From positions 72,878,740 to 72,942,739 of the forward strand of contig NW_023601322.1 in NCBI RefSeq assembly GCF_014898055.3: a stretch of DNA of 64,000 bases, in the 5' to 3' direction. Numbering within the stretch: the stretch's first letter is position 1; each line of letters opens with the position of its first letter. This DNA comes from Talpa occidentalis (Eukaryota; Chordata; Mammalia; Eulipotyphla; Talpidae). Positions 12,110-44,848 of the stretch are shown one piece after another. The notes beneath the pieces are model-generated. The model was not told the origin of the DNA and ran no database searches. It saw only the letters and a list, made by a program, of their open reading frames with translations. The position numbers were made by a program, and so were the translations under genes.

Positions 12110-12719
12110 AAATTCGCTGTTGGAACAGAGACCTATAAAGGTTTAGAGTACATCTTCTACAATTGCCAGAGCAAACCCCATTTGCGTCTCTAATACTTGA
12201 GAGAATGTGATGTAAACTAAGGACCTTTCCACAGAAAAAAATCACATGCAGAGGAAAATTCCCAATTGTATACCATTAAACATACACACAAACACATATA
12301 TGCATACCCTATACTCATGAGGGCATGTAAAAGTAGGGAAAAATGAGTAAGATAGGTGGGTTATATCACTATCCCAGTTGTTACACTTACTGAACTAGTG
12401 CCAGATGTTACCGGGAAACTGGGATCTCTCTGTTATTTCTCCTAACTGCATATGACTCTCAGATCATCTCAATAACAACTTCAGTAAAAAAGAGAAAATT
12501 CCTGTACATTATCCTTTGGAAATTACTGGATCCTCATGAATCCTAAATGGAGGACTCCCCAATACAGTCTAATCTACATTGTGGAATGGGTAAACTGATG
12601 AGAATATGTTCCAAGTTGCAGAGTATTTGGTGGCACAAGTGGGGATGAGCCCAATTCTCTTTTCCTTACACTCCAACTGGTTCCTGAGAAGAGAATATGG
12701 ATCCATTATGTTGTTTGCT

Positions 12720-12815
12720 TGACGAAAGCCAAGCAGGCCAGCCATGCTATTCCCCCATGTGAGAGGACATTGCTGAGTCTAGGCAGGGCAACTTGTTTCA
12801 GAAATGTCTAGTCTT
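12720..12815 (+). repeat. Source copy of a 96-bp local duplication
   Basis: Matches 13374-13469 with three mismatches over 96 bases. No mobile-element features. Contains CCATGTGAGAGGACATTGC. Confidence 0.9.
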
Positions 12816-13269
12816 CTCTCTTCTCACTACTCTGTCGGCTGTCTTTGTTCAGCCTGTGGGTTGGGAAGGTTGTTAATCCCAAAGAAGATGACCTGGAAGG
12901 TCACCAGCACACTTTTTGATTCTTAGTACTAGAAGAGGAGCAAAATCATGGCCTGTGGATTACCCGGGTCAGCAGGCTGTATAAATGGACCCATAGGAGA
13001 GAAAAAGTAGGAAAGAAAGAGGGTGCATCGGGACAAAAGAGCAGAAGAGCGTGGTACAGAGAGACGACTAGAGTAGTACCTGGGTGTATTTAGGAGGTGG
13101 ACTGCGTGGGTTGGCTGGACTACAGGCTGTTCCCCAAGCCACACCCATCAAGGACACCGATTAGTACCCTAACCTTGGAGATTGCTAGACAATTAGAAGT
13201 GAAAGATTATCCAATGGCCAAGATCTCCTTTCATGAAAATAAATCACTTGTGATCTCCTGCTTACATGC

Positions 13270-13572
13270 TCTTTGGTAGTTAAGAGTTTGGGCGCTGAAG
13301 TCAGACTGTTGAAGTTTGAATCCCAGCTTTTCTGCTTACTAGCTATTTTACCTTAGTTTCATCATCTATAAAATGATGAAAGCCAATCAGGCCAGCCACG
13401 CTATTCCCCCATGTGAGAGGACATTGCTGAGTCTAGGCAGGGCAACTTGTTTCAGAAATGTCTAGTCTTAGTAATAGTACCTGCTAAGTCATGAAGAATC
13501 AATAATACATGTAAAGAACTTAGAAGAGTTCCTGATAAACAATAAGTGCTTAATAAATGCTGCCTATATAAT
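13270..13572 (+). mobile_element. MIR element interrupted by a 96-bp foreign segment
   Basis: GAATCCCAGCTTTTCTGCTT, TTAGTTTCATCATCTATAAA, AATACATGTAAAGAACTTAG and GCTTAATAAATGCTGCC are MIR landmarks in order. The core is split by 13374-13469, which copies 12720-12815. Confidence 0.75.
13374..13469 (+). repeat. Inserted copy of a 96-bp local duplication
   Basis: Lies inside a MIR and is absent from the MIR consensus, so it is the derived copy. Same orientation, 654 bases downstream of the source. Confidence 0.9.
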
Positions 13573-13896
13573 TGTTACTACTTGAAAGAGGCTCATTTCC
13601 TCTTGCTTGTTGCTCCAAAGATGGAGACAAGTGATTATCATCCTTTCTCTAAGAACCAACTATTAACCTACAGGCACTAAATTAACCATCAGTTTTCTCT
13701 TTTCTGAACACACTTTTGTTTGTGGGCTGAACTCCATTACTACCCACCAGACTCAGAATTTAAATGTGTACATGGTAACAGAGGGCTTTCCCTACCTGGT
13801 GTTCCCTTTGTCAGCTTAGGGAACAAACACTGCTGTGAGGGGGCGAGGCTGTTTCCATCACACAGGAGTGGAGTATAGACCTATCTTCCTAGCTTT

Positions 13897-14181
13897 TTTT
13901 TTAAATGGAAGTCTTTATTTTTTTTAATATTTATTTATTTATTTATACAAGCACTGGGTACAGTCAGAAGCACGGGAGGGTGAGAGAATTCACCAGAGCC
14001 AGAGCGGGGAGCAGAACAGGCAGACTGACGAAGTACTCTGCTGAGGGGAGCAGCGGGCGCAGCAGGAGATTTCTACGCGCCATGTGGGACACTGGCCGGT
14101 GGCCAGGGATCGAAATGGCACTGCAGAGACTGTGGGCACCTTCGCAGCCAAGCGCTCAACTGCTGCGCCACCAGGGAGGCC
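13897..14181 (-). mobile_element. tRNA-derived SINE, type 2, with extra 3' sequence
   Basis: Perfect 17-base duplication CCTATCTTCCTAGCTTT at 13880-13896 and 14182-14198. About 20 non-SINE bases sit between two A-tracts at its 3' end. Confidence 0.92.
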
Positions 14182-14335
14182 CCTATCTTCCTAGCTTTGT
14201 AAATGAAATTCACAAAATTGCTTAGATGCCTCTACATGCAAATTCCACTGCTTTAGGGGAATCTGACATCTAAATCTTGCCTAGATCAGGCTAGAGCACT
14301 GATGAACCAGTTAATCTGGGGGTGGGGGGCGGAGA

Positions 14336-14770
14336 ACAAATGTTAACAAATTTTCCCTGCAAAACCTCCCACCCCCCTGCATTATTTCTGGGACTCTTCA
14401 GAGAGCACCCCATATAAGCTCCCCAACAAATCCTCCACTGACACTCCTCTGTTCTGACAGGTGCCAGATCTCTGTGCTGTCCCACCAGGCTCTGGGGGGT
14501 CTCTGGATGGTGTTCTAGGTTCCTTCAATCAAAAGAGACTGAGATGTGTCAGAGCAGACTCTGCAGAGGGTGTGGGGCTTGAATTGGTCTTGAATGACAA
14601 GGTTCGTAGACATACAAGATGTTCTTCTGGAAGAAGGAACAGGCTGAGCAAAGAGGTGAAAGTGGGAATGGAATGATGACTACAGCATTGATCTGAGTGA
14701 GTAAGGGAGCCAGGTGAGCTGAGGGGAAGAGCTTTTAGTGAGAGGGAAGGCAGGAGAATAGGCTATATTG
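14336..14770. other. Unassigned sequence resembling an ancient interspersed repeat
   Basis: Contains a purine-rich stretch (GGAAGAAGGAACAGGCTGAG, AAAGAGGTGAAAGTGGGAAT) typical of an old mammalian repeat I cannot name. No gene seen. Confidence 0.3.
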
Positions 14771-16044
14771 AAATTTCTGGGTAAAGGCCATTGGAGAGTT
14801 CAGACTTCTTTTCAAAACCAAGTGGGGCCCCTTGAGTAATACTCCAGGGCATAGCGTAATATTTAGAACTATTGGCTACATGTTCTCTGAGCCTGTGATT
14901 TCCCTAAAAGGTGCCTTGTCATGTTTACTCAGATATTCTGAAGATTTTTTTCACAATTTTATTGTGTCTTCATATTGTGCTTTCACAGAGGAATCAAATA
15001 AAAAGAAGAAAGCAAAAAATTGTCTCACTTATGAGAAGTAAACTATAATACCTCACTGTGTATCTTTCTAAAGTCTCTTATAAACTTATATTTATATTGT
15101 ATATTTAATAAAATTAGGATTATATCATACTGTTTTATAATGTACTTCTTTCCCTTATTAATATATTGTGAATAATTTCCTGTCAATAAATATAGTTCTA
15201 TGTAAGATTTTTAATTGCTGCAAAATTGGTGACAATATTCTTAAGTTTTACCCAACCTTCTGGAGTAATGAACTTTGCCTTCCATTTCAGAGACTTTTTT
15301 TTTCTCCCTTGTAACAGAGAAAAATATTTCCTCTGTAACTGAGAATGGTATCTGGTATCTGGATGTCATGGGCATTACCGGGGGACATGATCCTTTTTTT
15401 TCTTTAGCCAAACTGCAATAGCTGGGAGAAAGGACCATATATCTATAGCAAAGCTCCTGTGGCCAAAATTTTGTGGCCACTTCAATGAAATTCTAATTCT
15501 AGGTAAAAGGGCAATCTAAATACAATTTTTCTGAAAACCACAAAGGAGAGGAATGGGGATAGACACTAGTGAGTTGCAAGCACTACTGTATATCTTGAGT
15601 GCAGAAATCTTCTGGTAGTTGGGCAGGCTCACAGTGGGCCAGAACATGGCAGAACAGAACAGGCAGAGCTCCTAAGATTTTGAGTGTGCAAGTCTTTATT
15701 TTGGGATTTCTGGGGTATGGGAGATATCTGTGCAAAGAGATGCCATCAGATATGGCACCCTTTTCAAGTACAGGATTCTGAACCAACAGGAGTGTAAGAC
15801 TAACAAATTGCATTAATTTTTGGATTTAATCTTGACTGACCTCCTGCATGTTTGCTTGATAGCAACGGAAGAGAGGGGGTGTTCTTTTTGTTTCATCTCT
15901 CTCGTTTCTTCCTCATTCCCACTTGATCCAAAGGCTTTGTGTCTATATGATGTTTCTGATGCTCAAAGATCATTATGTACTTCATAGCAAGTATTGAGGG
16001 ACCCTACCTAGCATTAGAGAGTGTTTAGAATGAAAGAGCATGTA

Positions 16045-16275
16045 GAAATAATATCTAATACTTATTGGACATTTATTACAGGCTGTTTGATATTTAATGT
16101 ATAATTTCATTTAATTCTCAGAAGAACACAATTATTTGACCATTAAAATTACCCCCAGTTTACAGATGAGAAAACTGAGACATAAGAATTAGGTAATCTG
16201 CCAAGCTTCACATACCTTGGCAGTTGCAGAACCAGAATTCAAACCCAGGTCCATTTGACTCCAGAGTCATTTAAT
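16045..16275 (-). mobile_element. MIR element, antisense
   Basis: Antisense MIR landmarks: CCCCCAGTTTACAGATGAGA, AAAACTGAGACATAAGAATT and AACCAGAATTCAAACCCAGG. Confidence 0.8.
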
Positions 16276-18797
16276 ACCTTCACTGCTCTACTTTCTGTCT
16301 CAGTAAATTTAAGAGATCAGGGAACTGGAAGGAATGACAACAAAGAAACCTAACTTAAGGCCTAGAGAATTTCTGACAAATATGATACACCTCATTCCTT
16401 CTCTGAGTTTAATGTCAATTTTTTTTTTATCTTGGCTAAGAGTGCCTATTATAAAGCTATTTGCTCAAGGTTATCTTCCTCCTACCCCACCCCCATCATC
16501 AGATGATTTTTATTTATAGCTATGTTTAAACATCATAGGGAACTCTCAGACTCACTCTATACTGAATTTGCCATCTAAGCAAAGATTCCTTCTCAAAACA
16601 TATCTGCTTTGTTCTCTCTGGTTTTTGCTAGGAAATTAAGAGGACACTTCTTTTTGGTTTGCTTTTAACTTTCTGTTCCAAGTATTCTGCAGCTCTAGAA
16701 TTGAGACAGGTCCAATAACTCAAGACCATATTAATCAAACTGATTTTTTTAAGATTCAATTATTTTGAATTCTATGAGTAAAAAAAAAATTCTGGATTTC
16801 TTCTAAAGGAAAAGACACTGATTTAGTTCTGCTTTGTTTATAATCATGTATGCTTTACTTCACTGCATGGATGCTAATAAGAGCTTCCTAGAATTCATTC
16901 CTTAAGAAGTTAAGTCATGGCATCTAATTATTTGGCAGGATGTTTTAAGTACACATAATTATATCTTGCCTCCATTTTGTGGTGGTGTAGCCAAGTAATC
17001 TGCATCAAGAGAAAATAAATTATACCTATATTAATACTACTAACAAGGAGTTCACAGCACTTTGGAAAAGCCCAGTCATTATAATAGTAGCACATTTCCA
17101 GTGCTTTTTAATCTACCAAACTAACACCTCCCCCCTGCTTTTGTGGGTAAGAGAACTCAGAGAAATGGAAATTATATTTACCCTGTCCCATGTTTCAATC
17201 TTTGGAAGGTGAGTTGTACCGGAGTGGGTGAGACCTTGCAGTTGGGAGTATGAAATTCTAAATCCTGATCACTACACGGGCATGTACGTTTTCTTTCAGA
17301 GTGCCTATCTCCTCCTTGCCCCAGCAGACAGGTGCAGTTCTCACATAGGTGCAGGACCTGATGAATAAGCTAAGACACAGCAGATGGACTTGGTTTTATA
17401 ATCACGGGCACCAACTGATGATTTCATTCCATATGATCTGAACTCTTATTCCTCTAATATTTGGGGATGCTTACTGCAAAACATGGTCAGAATTTGGGCT
17501 AAAAGAGCTTTTTCTCAGAGTAAATGATAAGTCTCTCCTTAAGTAGATTCGAGGTATTTTCTTTGGGGCACGCTAGTGGGAGGTACTAAGGGAAAGCAGA
17601 ATTGCTGTCTGCCTCGCCCAGCAGGTTATCTTGGATGGAGCATTTTCAGTCTGACCAGAGCATCTCTGAGCTCTTAGCTGCGTCAAGGTGGACAACTATT
17701 GGATGGTAGGAGCCCAGAAGACAGGAACCAGATTCAGCTTTTGCTTTGTGGTTAAGTGTCCTTTGGAAGTCTTTCTCTTTCGGGAACCGTGGACGACATC
17801 ATCTTTCTTCTGCCTATCCCCATACCACCTTAAGCCAGTGCTGCTGGAGGAAGACTACCAGGACAGTCTATTTGGATGACTCCCCCCCACCCCTCACCTT
17901 AGATTGGGGGTATGGCACCTAGCTAACGCTCTACAGAGTGGGGACAATGGAATGAGAAAACATTTCACAAACCCCAAAGAGATTAACACAGCCACACCGA
18001 GGTCCGCTCCTAGGAATCGGATCTTTAAAGTGCAGCTCACGGCTGCTTCTAACACGACCAGTTGGCATCAGGCCGGATGCGTCTGTCTTATTATGGCCTT
18101 TTCCTCTAGAAAGTAGGCCAGTGCGCACAGGAATTGGGAGTTTCTCATTCTCAGGGGAAATCGGACTCCGAGAAGGCTCACACCTGGGGATGAAGGCAGC
18201 AAAGGGCGAGGGCGGGTGGAAAACTGGAGTGGTCCGAAGCCCAGAGAAAATCCCAAGGGTCAACCCTAAGCCATCGCGCCCAACGAGACACCGAAACCCG
18301 GGGAAAGGTGTGTGCCGGGGAGTCAGGTGCACTACGCCGCACTCCCCCGGCAGGTACACCCTCCTCCGCCCACGAGTGACCTAATTACAAGGTGCGGGGC
18401 ACGCCCAGAGGCAGAGAGGCCGCTCCAATCAGGCTACGACTCGCGCCAGTCTCTGACCCCAAACATTCGGGAATCCCACGCAATTCCAGCGCTGTTGCAG
18501 CACGGTGGAGTCATGGGGTACCAATTCCCTTTTCCTTGATGTGGCTGCAGTCCCTGCCCGGCAAAGGGCCTAGGCGTCACCACCTGAGGAGCAGAGTCTG
18601 GCAGCTCAGTGCCCCCACCCTTGCCACCCCGACCGCGCCGGAGCCGCAGAGGATTTAGAGCTGCGGGATGAGTCGGGTTCATGGCTGCGAGGCCCGCTTT
18701 TACTCCCACTGGGTCTTTCCCTCCCCCCTCCCCGACCCCTCCCTCCTGGAAGACCACGCCCTAAAAGCGAAGGTGCCTGTTACAAGTCGGCGACTTT

Positions 18798-18819
18798 GCG
18801 CCTGCGCCTGCGCCTGCGC
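18798..18819 (+). promoter_or_regulatory. Triple overlapping NRF1-like sites
   Basis: A six-base unit of CCTGCG type repeats in tandem so that three GCGCCTGCGC-type sites overlap. This resembles the NRF1 consensus (two TGCGC half-sites), though the spacer base differs from the ideal TGCGCATGCGC. It lies about 120 bases upstream of the CRE. Confidence 0.5.
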
Positions 18820-18940
18820 TTTGGCCTCGAGTTCCGCCCCTCTCGGGGCCGACGGCTCGCCGTGGTGGACTCCGCAGCTGCGCAGCTCGAGTGCCAGCGC
18901 TTCCACCCCTCCGCACCCCGCCGCCTCCTGACGCCGGGCG

Positions 18941-18948
18941 TGACGTCA
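18941..18948 (+). promoter_or_regulatory. cAMP response element TGACGTCA
   Basis: Perfect palindromic CRE about 240 bases upstream of the ATG. A CRE bound by CREB/ATF-family factors is an established feature of the human PPP2CA promoter. Confidence 0.85.
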
Positions 18949-18958
18949 CCACGCCGGC

Positions 18959-18969
18959 GGCCGCCATTA
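18959..18969 (-). promoter_or_regulatory. YY1-like site at the presumed start region
   Basis: GGCCGCCATTA reads TAATGGCGGCC on the other strand, matching the YY1 core. YY1 sites of this form commonly sit at or just downstream of transcription starts in CpG-island promoters. Confidence 0.5.
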
Positions 18970-18993
18970 CAGAGAGCCGAGCTCCGGGGCTAG

Positions 18994-39855
<20,862 letters not shown>

Positions 39856-40512
39856 TGAAATTTTAAACTTGTACAGTATTGCCATGAACCATATATTGAC
39901 CTAATGGAAATGGGAAGAGCAACAGTAACTCCAAAGTGTCAGAGAATAGTTAACATTCAAAAAACTTGTTTTCACACGGACCAAAAGATGTGCCATATAA
40001 AAATACAAAGCCTCTTGTCATCAACAGCCGTGACCACTTTAGAATGAACCAGTTCATTGCATGCTGAAGCGACATTGTTGGTCAAGAAACCAGTTTCTGG
40101 CATAGCGCTATTTGTAGTTACTTTTGCTTTCTCTGAGAGACTGCAGATAATAAGATGTAAACATTAACACCTCGTGAATACAATTTAACTTCCATTTAGC
40201 TATAGCTTTACTCAGCATGACTGTAGGTAAGGATAGCAGCAAACAATCATTGGAGCTTAATGAACATTTTTAAAAATAAGTACCAAGGCCTCCCCTCTAC
40301 TTGTGGGTTTTGAAATTATTTTGTTTATTTTCAGGGATACCATTTAATTTAATTGTATGATTAGTCTGCACTCAGTTTATTTCCCTTCTCAGATCTCAGC
40401 CTCATGTTGTTCATTGTTATTGTCGGAACCTGGTGAATTGTTTTGAACAGAACTGTTTTTTCCCCTCCTGTAAAACGATGTTACTGCACAAGAGCACTGC
40501 AGTGTTTTTCAT

Positions 40513-40518
40513 AATAAA
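40513..40518 (+). terminator. PPP2CA: Proximal poly(A) signal AATAAA
   Basis: AATAAA about 660 bases after the stop codon, followed by ACTTGTGAAC. Would give the short 3' UTR form. Further AATAAA hexamers at 40631 and 40857 could also serve. Confidence 0.6.
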
Positions 40519-41327
40519 CTTGTGAACTAAGACCTGAGAAAGTCAAATTTTAATTGTATCAATGGGCAAGACTGGTGCTGTTTATTTAAAAGATATATCA
40601 ATTGATAAATCTAGAATTCCAGGAAACAAAAATAAAAATCAAGGTCACTACATAATTTCTCTGGTAACTCCTTGACGTTCTTCAGATGAATTTCAGGACT
40701 TATTTGAAGCCCCCATAGCACAATTTGTGAATTGCCCACTTGCTTTTCATGGGTTCTTTCTGCATATTAACTTGTCTATGAGAAAGGAAATCTGTGTGCT
40801 ACTTAAGTAAAACCTGACTGTAAACAATATAACTTGAGATTTAAGGTTTTTGTTTTAATAAAAAAAAAAGCATGTTTTCACATAGAGCTTAAACAAACTA
40901 AATGTCTGAGTTGTGTAGTTTCTGATTATGAATATATTGCTATGTATAAATGTAACATGGACTCAGATGATTGACAGATTGGTAAGTTCGTGCCGTATTT
41001 ATCCTTTACTTGTCATGTGATCTTAGAGTTAAGTTTGTCTCAGAAAAGAAAGCTGTTACAGCATGAACCTGTATAGAGCTGAAGTGATACTAGTCAAACC
41101 AAATAGAAGACTTGCTGGCTCATGATTTAGTGTTAAGGTACTTTTCACCCAGACTCAAAAATGACATTTGAAATGAAGTAGCAGTACTGAACCAGTTCAT
41201 ATGTTTTTCCCCTGCATCCTTTGAATAAGATTAGGAAGTCAAAACAGTTCTTCTGTGGAAACTAATATTTAATCATATTAAACAGGGTAAACGTCAAGAC
41301 ATTTAATCATACTTGTATGAGTGTAGT

Positions 41328-41333
41328 AATAAA
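41328..41333 (+). terminator. PPP2CA: Distal poly(A) signal AATAAA
   Basis: AATAAA followed within 30 bases by a T/GT-rich stretch (TTTCTTTGCTTTGTGC), a good downstream element. The most likely end of the long PPP2CA transcript. Confidence 0.65.
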
Positions 41334-41881
41334 GTTTCTTTGCTTTGTGCTGTGTTGAATTTGGGACAGATGAAAATTTTTCACATTTCTCTTTTCTAAG
41401 GTGTTCAAGGAAACTACATATGTAACACACCTTGTATAATATGATCCATTTCTTTTCTGATCTAATTTATAGTATTTTTGACGGCTTGAGTTGTTGATCG
41501 TTCAAAGCAAAAAACCCTTAATTTTTCTTCTATCCATTTTATTTATTGTATGTGTTCACAAGAAATACTTTTTTTGCTTTGTGACTTTATGCCCTTTAAA
41601 ACTAAACACGTAGTCTATCAATATGCGGTAATTTTAATTCAATGTCCAAATGATCTAAGATGCCAAGGAGCTGTTTTTCAGGTCCTGTCATAAAGAATTG
41701 AGTACAGGAATGCATGTTTTGTAATTGAGATGTAGTACTGTCATCCAGGTACAAACTCTGTAAATCTACTGGTGAGCAGAAAAGGACCTGTGGCCAAAAT
41801 TACTTGGGTCTGGAATAATTGCCAGGGTTTAAATTAATTTTCTAGTTGTAGAGAATGGCTGGATTTCGGCCAGCTAAACTA

Positions 41882-41952
41882 TTAGGTTGTTGGAAAAGTC
41901 ATGACGTATTTTCGTTCAAAAAACAAACAACAAATGACTTCCGACACCCCAA
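41882..41952. mobile_element. 71-bp mariner-like MITE
   Basis: Bracketed by TA dinucleotides (41880-41881 and 41953-41954). Its ends are inverted repeats: TTAGGTTGTTGGAAAAGTCA on the left, and TTGGGGTGTCGGAAGTCA reading inward from the right. Size, ends and TA target fit a non-autonomous Tc1/mariner element. Confidence 0.75.
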
Positions 41953-42365
41953 TAGAAAGTGTTAATAACGTACCTGGCTATGAAGTGGGTAAAGAAAACG
42001 AGTTGTTAAATACAGTGAATTCCTTTAAAATACACCATTGTTGATTTCTCAAGTAGTAATTTCAAAGAGACATCGGAATAAAAAAATAAATGTTCAGTAA
42101 TAAACTCTTTAGAAGTTTCTTTAAAAGGGTCAAAAACTTTGTAAACTTAAAATACATGTTATGAGTATTCTATGTTGAAGACTTACAGGAGTTTGCTTTG
42201 GAACTTTGAAAGGGTAAGATGGTTTGTTGGTTTAACTATCCTAAACAAACAGCTGTCTATTTTTCTTTTCTTGGTGTAGTAGGTATGTTTTAAATGGAAG
42301 TATAGCATGTCAGTATTGGATTGTTCAGAAAAACTTAGCTTTAGCTCATAGGAAAATGGTTATTT

Positions 42366-42495
42366 CCGTGGTTCTCAACCTTGATGTCCTCAGAGATTCT
42401 TACTTAGCTTATTTGCAGGAGACCCAGACAGGTATTTTTGTTGCCAGGTGATTGTAATTTACAGCTAGCTGTTAACCTCAGCTTGGTATTGCAAC
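42366..42495 (+). mobile_element. MER5-like (hAT-Charlie MITE) fragment
   Basis: CGTGGTTCTCAACCTTGATG start and CCAGGTGATTGTAA near the end match the MER5 layout; the rest is diverged. Confidence 0.45.
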
Positions 42496-43232
42496 TACAA
42501 ATTGAAGAAATTTGAGTTTTTCCGGTAGGTGATTGGTGGTGGTGGGTTTTGATAAATCATTAAAGTGATTCTTGGTTTACCTGTCCTTTGTAAGAAATTC
42601 CTTACTTTGCGTGGTGATGTACACCTAGAAGTTAACCAAAAGTTTAGAAACAGGTTGGGTTGTTTTGAGATTTTTATTATGAGCTAAAATTTTCATTAGA
42701 ATCTCAATCTTCTCTCACATCTTCTTTGATACATTTCAACTTTTTTTTTTTTTAAGGGCTTTTCCTCTTCCCATTTGTGCAGTTATTCTATTGAATAACT
42801 TCATGAAATCTATATATATATATTTTTTGGTCATCCCTGATGGCCTCTGTTTAAGTTATAGTTTGTCTTGTTTTAGGATTATAAGTGCATTTTATTTCTG
42901 CTTTTTATCATCTGTATTTATTGCACAGATACTTTGTTGTGGCCAAAGAGGTCAGTACTGACTTGTAGTCGGTACTATCCTTTAAATAATCTCTGTTTGT
43001 CAACTGATAGCCAAATTTGCAGCAAGGCAATGTGGATTATAAGTATTTCTCATCTACAGATTTGCTTGTAAGTTGAACATACAAAGGTCAATGATAACAG
43101 GGAGTAGGTAGACTAGATGACAAACCCCCCAGATTTGTGTGTCTTGTCACACTTGGACCAGAATTTCCTCCCGGAGGTGAGAGGGGAAACAATTACACTC
43201 AGTGATTAAATGCTGGGGAAAGGTCTTTTTTT

Positions 43233-43496
43233 TTTTTTTTTTTTTTTAAAGATTTACTTATTTATATAAGAATGGGGGTACAGATTCGTGGGAGGGTGAG
43301 AGGATTCACCAGAGACAGAGCAGGGAACAACAGGCAGACTGCCAAAATACACTGCTGAGGGGAGCAGCGGGAGCTACAGGAGAGGTCTGTCGTGCCATGT
43401 GGGACCCTCGCCGGCCAGCGGGGATCGAACCGCTGCTGCAGGGGCTGCAGACAGCTTCACAGCGCTGCGTGAAGCCTGGGCCACCAAGGGAGGCCC
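43233..43496 (-). mobile_element. tRNA-derived T+ SINE, type 1b
   Basis: Full length, long poly(T) on the + strand. Flanks AGGTCTTTTTTT and AGGCCTTTTTTT are a near-perfect duplication. This is the first SINE after the 3' UTR. Confidence 0.92.
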
Positions 43497-44465
43497 AGGC
43501 CTTTTTTTAAACAGCAAAAATTCTCACAGTTGCAGTTTAATTGTAAGTAATTTTTATCTGCAACAGGTTTGGAATAGGAGCTGAGCTGTTTAACTTTCTC
43601 TGCCTAAAATGTTTCTAATACAACAAATCACTTCATGTGGCTCACTTTGCTACTTAGAGCCCTCAGGAATTTAGCTAGTCTCAGCCATCTAGAGTACATC
43701 ACTGGGAAAGTTCATTTAGGTTTTAATGATACTACTACCTGTGGTGTTCCAAGAGATAACTGAGCAGACCTTTCTAAGGACAATATTAGGTTGTAGCCGC
43801 CAGAAAGTTCAGTCTCCACTGTTGGAAGTCAAAGACTAGAATTGGGGAGACAGAAAAGCAAGTTGAGTGTTTGTTCTATAGGCACTGGAAAGCCAAAGTA
43901 AAAGTCTAATGAAAGCTCCTAGAAATGTCAAGCGTTGCATGCCTCTCTCTCAAGATAGCTTCTGAACATAAGGATACTTGGTAGTCTAGTCTGGTTTAGA
44001 CTTTTCCAGTAGTTTCAGAATTACTTCATTGTAGTATTGGTACCTAGCTGGCAGGGGCAAGTAGTTAAAGTTTCGTAAGCCTGGTCAAGGGTGGACCGCT
44101 TGACTTACTAAAATTATTCGGTATATCCAAGCATGTCTCAGGAAAAAGCTAGGTTACAAAGATGTGTGGAATATGCCCTTGCTGGTATGACCTGCTTTCC
44201 TTTTAAGGTAAATCCTTTCCCAACAGCAGTAAGGGTTTGGAGGACAGCAGACAGGAGAAGTAGTTACATAATGCATTTGGTCTTGAGCATTCTTGGTTTC
44301 CTAGAACCATATGTAAAGAAGGGTGATTAATCTGTATCTTGATTTTAAAAATACCATTTTAAAAACAATCATTTTAATGATCTGTGACTATAAGTAGACC
44401 ATGAAGAAAGCCCCAACTCACTACTCCTTATAGCCACACTAGAACTTAAGAGTAAAGGGCTGGTG

Positions 44466-44719
44466 GGGCCTCCCTGGTGTCACAGGGGTTAAAGACATCA
44501 CTATCAAGCTATTGCCAGCCACTGCAGCATGAGTTCCTTCCCGGCTGGCCAGGGAGCTACCCATGTGGCACAGCAGACCTCCTGTCTTGCCCACTGCACC
44601 CCTCAGCAGTGTATTTCAGTCAATCCACCTGTTCCCCACGCTGTCTCTGGTGAATCCTCTCAACCCCAACAACTCAGGCTTACACCCCAGTTCTTGTATG
44701 AATAAATAAATACAAATAA
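44466..44719 (+). mobile_element. tRNA-derived SINE, type 1a, diverged
   Basis: Sense copy with tail GTATGAATAAATAAATAC lacking TCTTT. Body lacks several bases. No clear duplication found. Confidence 0.88.
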
Positions 44720-44758
44720 TGCCACCCTCCACCCTCACAGATGCATAGCCTTCTGCAT

Positions 44759-44848
44759 TTTTTTTAAAAAGATTTATGCACTCAAGAGCAGTGCCTGCAC
44801 ATAGCTTCATAGCGCTGAGAGTTAACCCCCTGCACCACCAGGGAGCCT
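44759..44848 (-). mobile_element. Internally deleted SINE (tail plus head end)
   Basis: Only about 90 bases: tail and the last part of the head, with nearly all of the body gone. Duplication GCCTTCTGCAT / GCCTTCTGCAC at 44748-44758 and 44849-44859 shows both true ends are present, so the loss is internal. Confidence 0.88.

Larger units (their letters stand above)
1..18099. other. Intergenic region upstream of PPP2CA
   Basis: No exon that I can recognise on either strand. Open frames here are short and mostly lie within SINEs. The content is SINEs (listed separately), MIR and L1 3' fragments, simple repeats and unassigned old unique sequence. In human the next gene on this side is CDKL3; I see no CDKL3-like kinase coding sequence. 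Confidence 0.7.
39856..41360 (+). other. PPP2CA: PPP2CA 3' UTR
   Basis: Repeat-poor, AT-rich sequence follows the stop codon with no SINE for 3.3 kb, unlike its surroundings, which fits a constrained 3' UTR. Several AATAAA signals allow at least a short form (about 0.7 kb) and a long form (about 1.5 kb). The end at about 41.35 kb is inferred from the last good signal and the known size of the human transcript. Confidence 0.75.

Noticed and set aside
17640..18120. Short plus-strand open frames just upstream of the PPP2CA promoter
   Set aside because: No recognisable product and no start or splice context; an upstream divergent non-coding transcript is possible but not visible from sequence.
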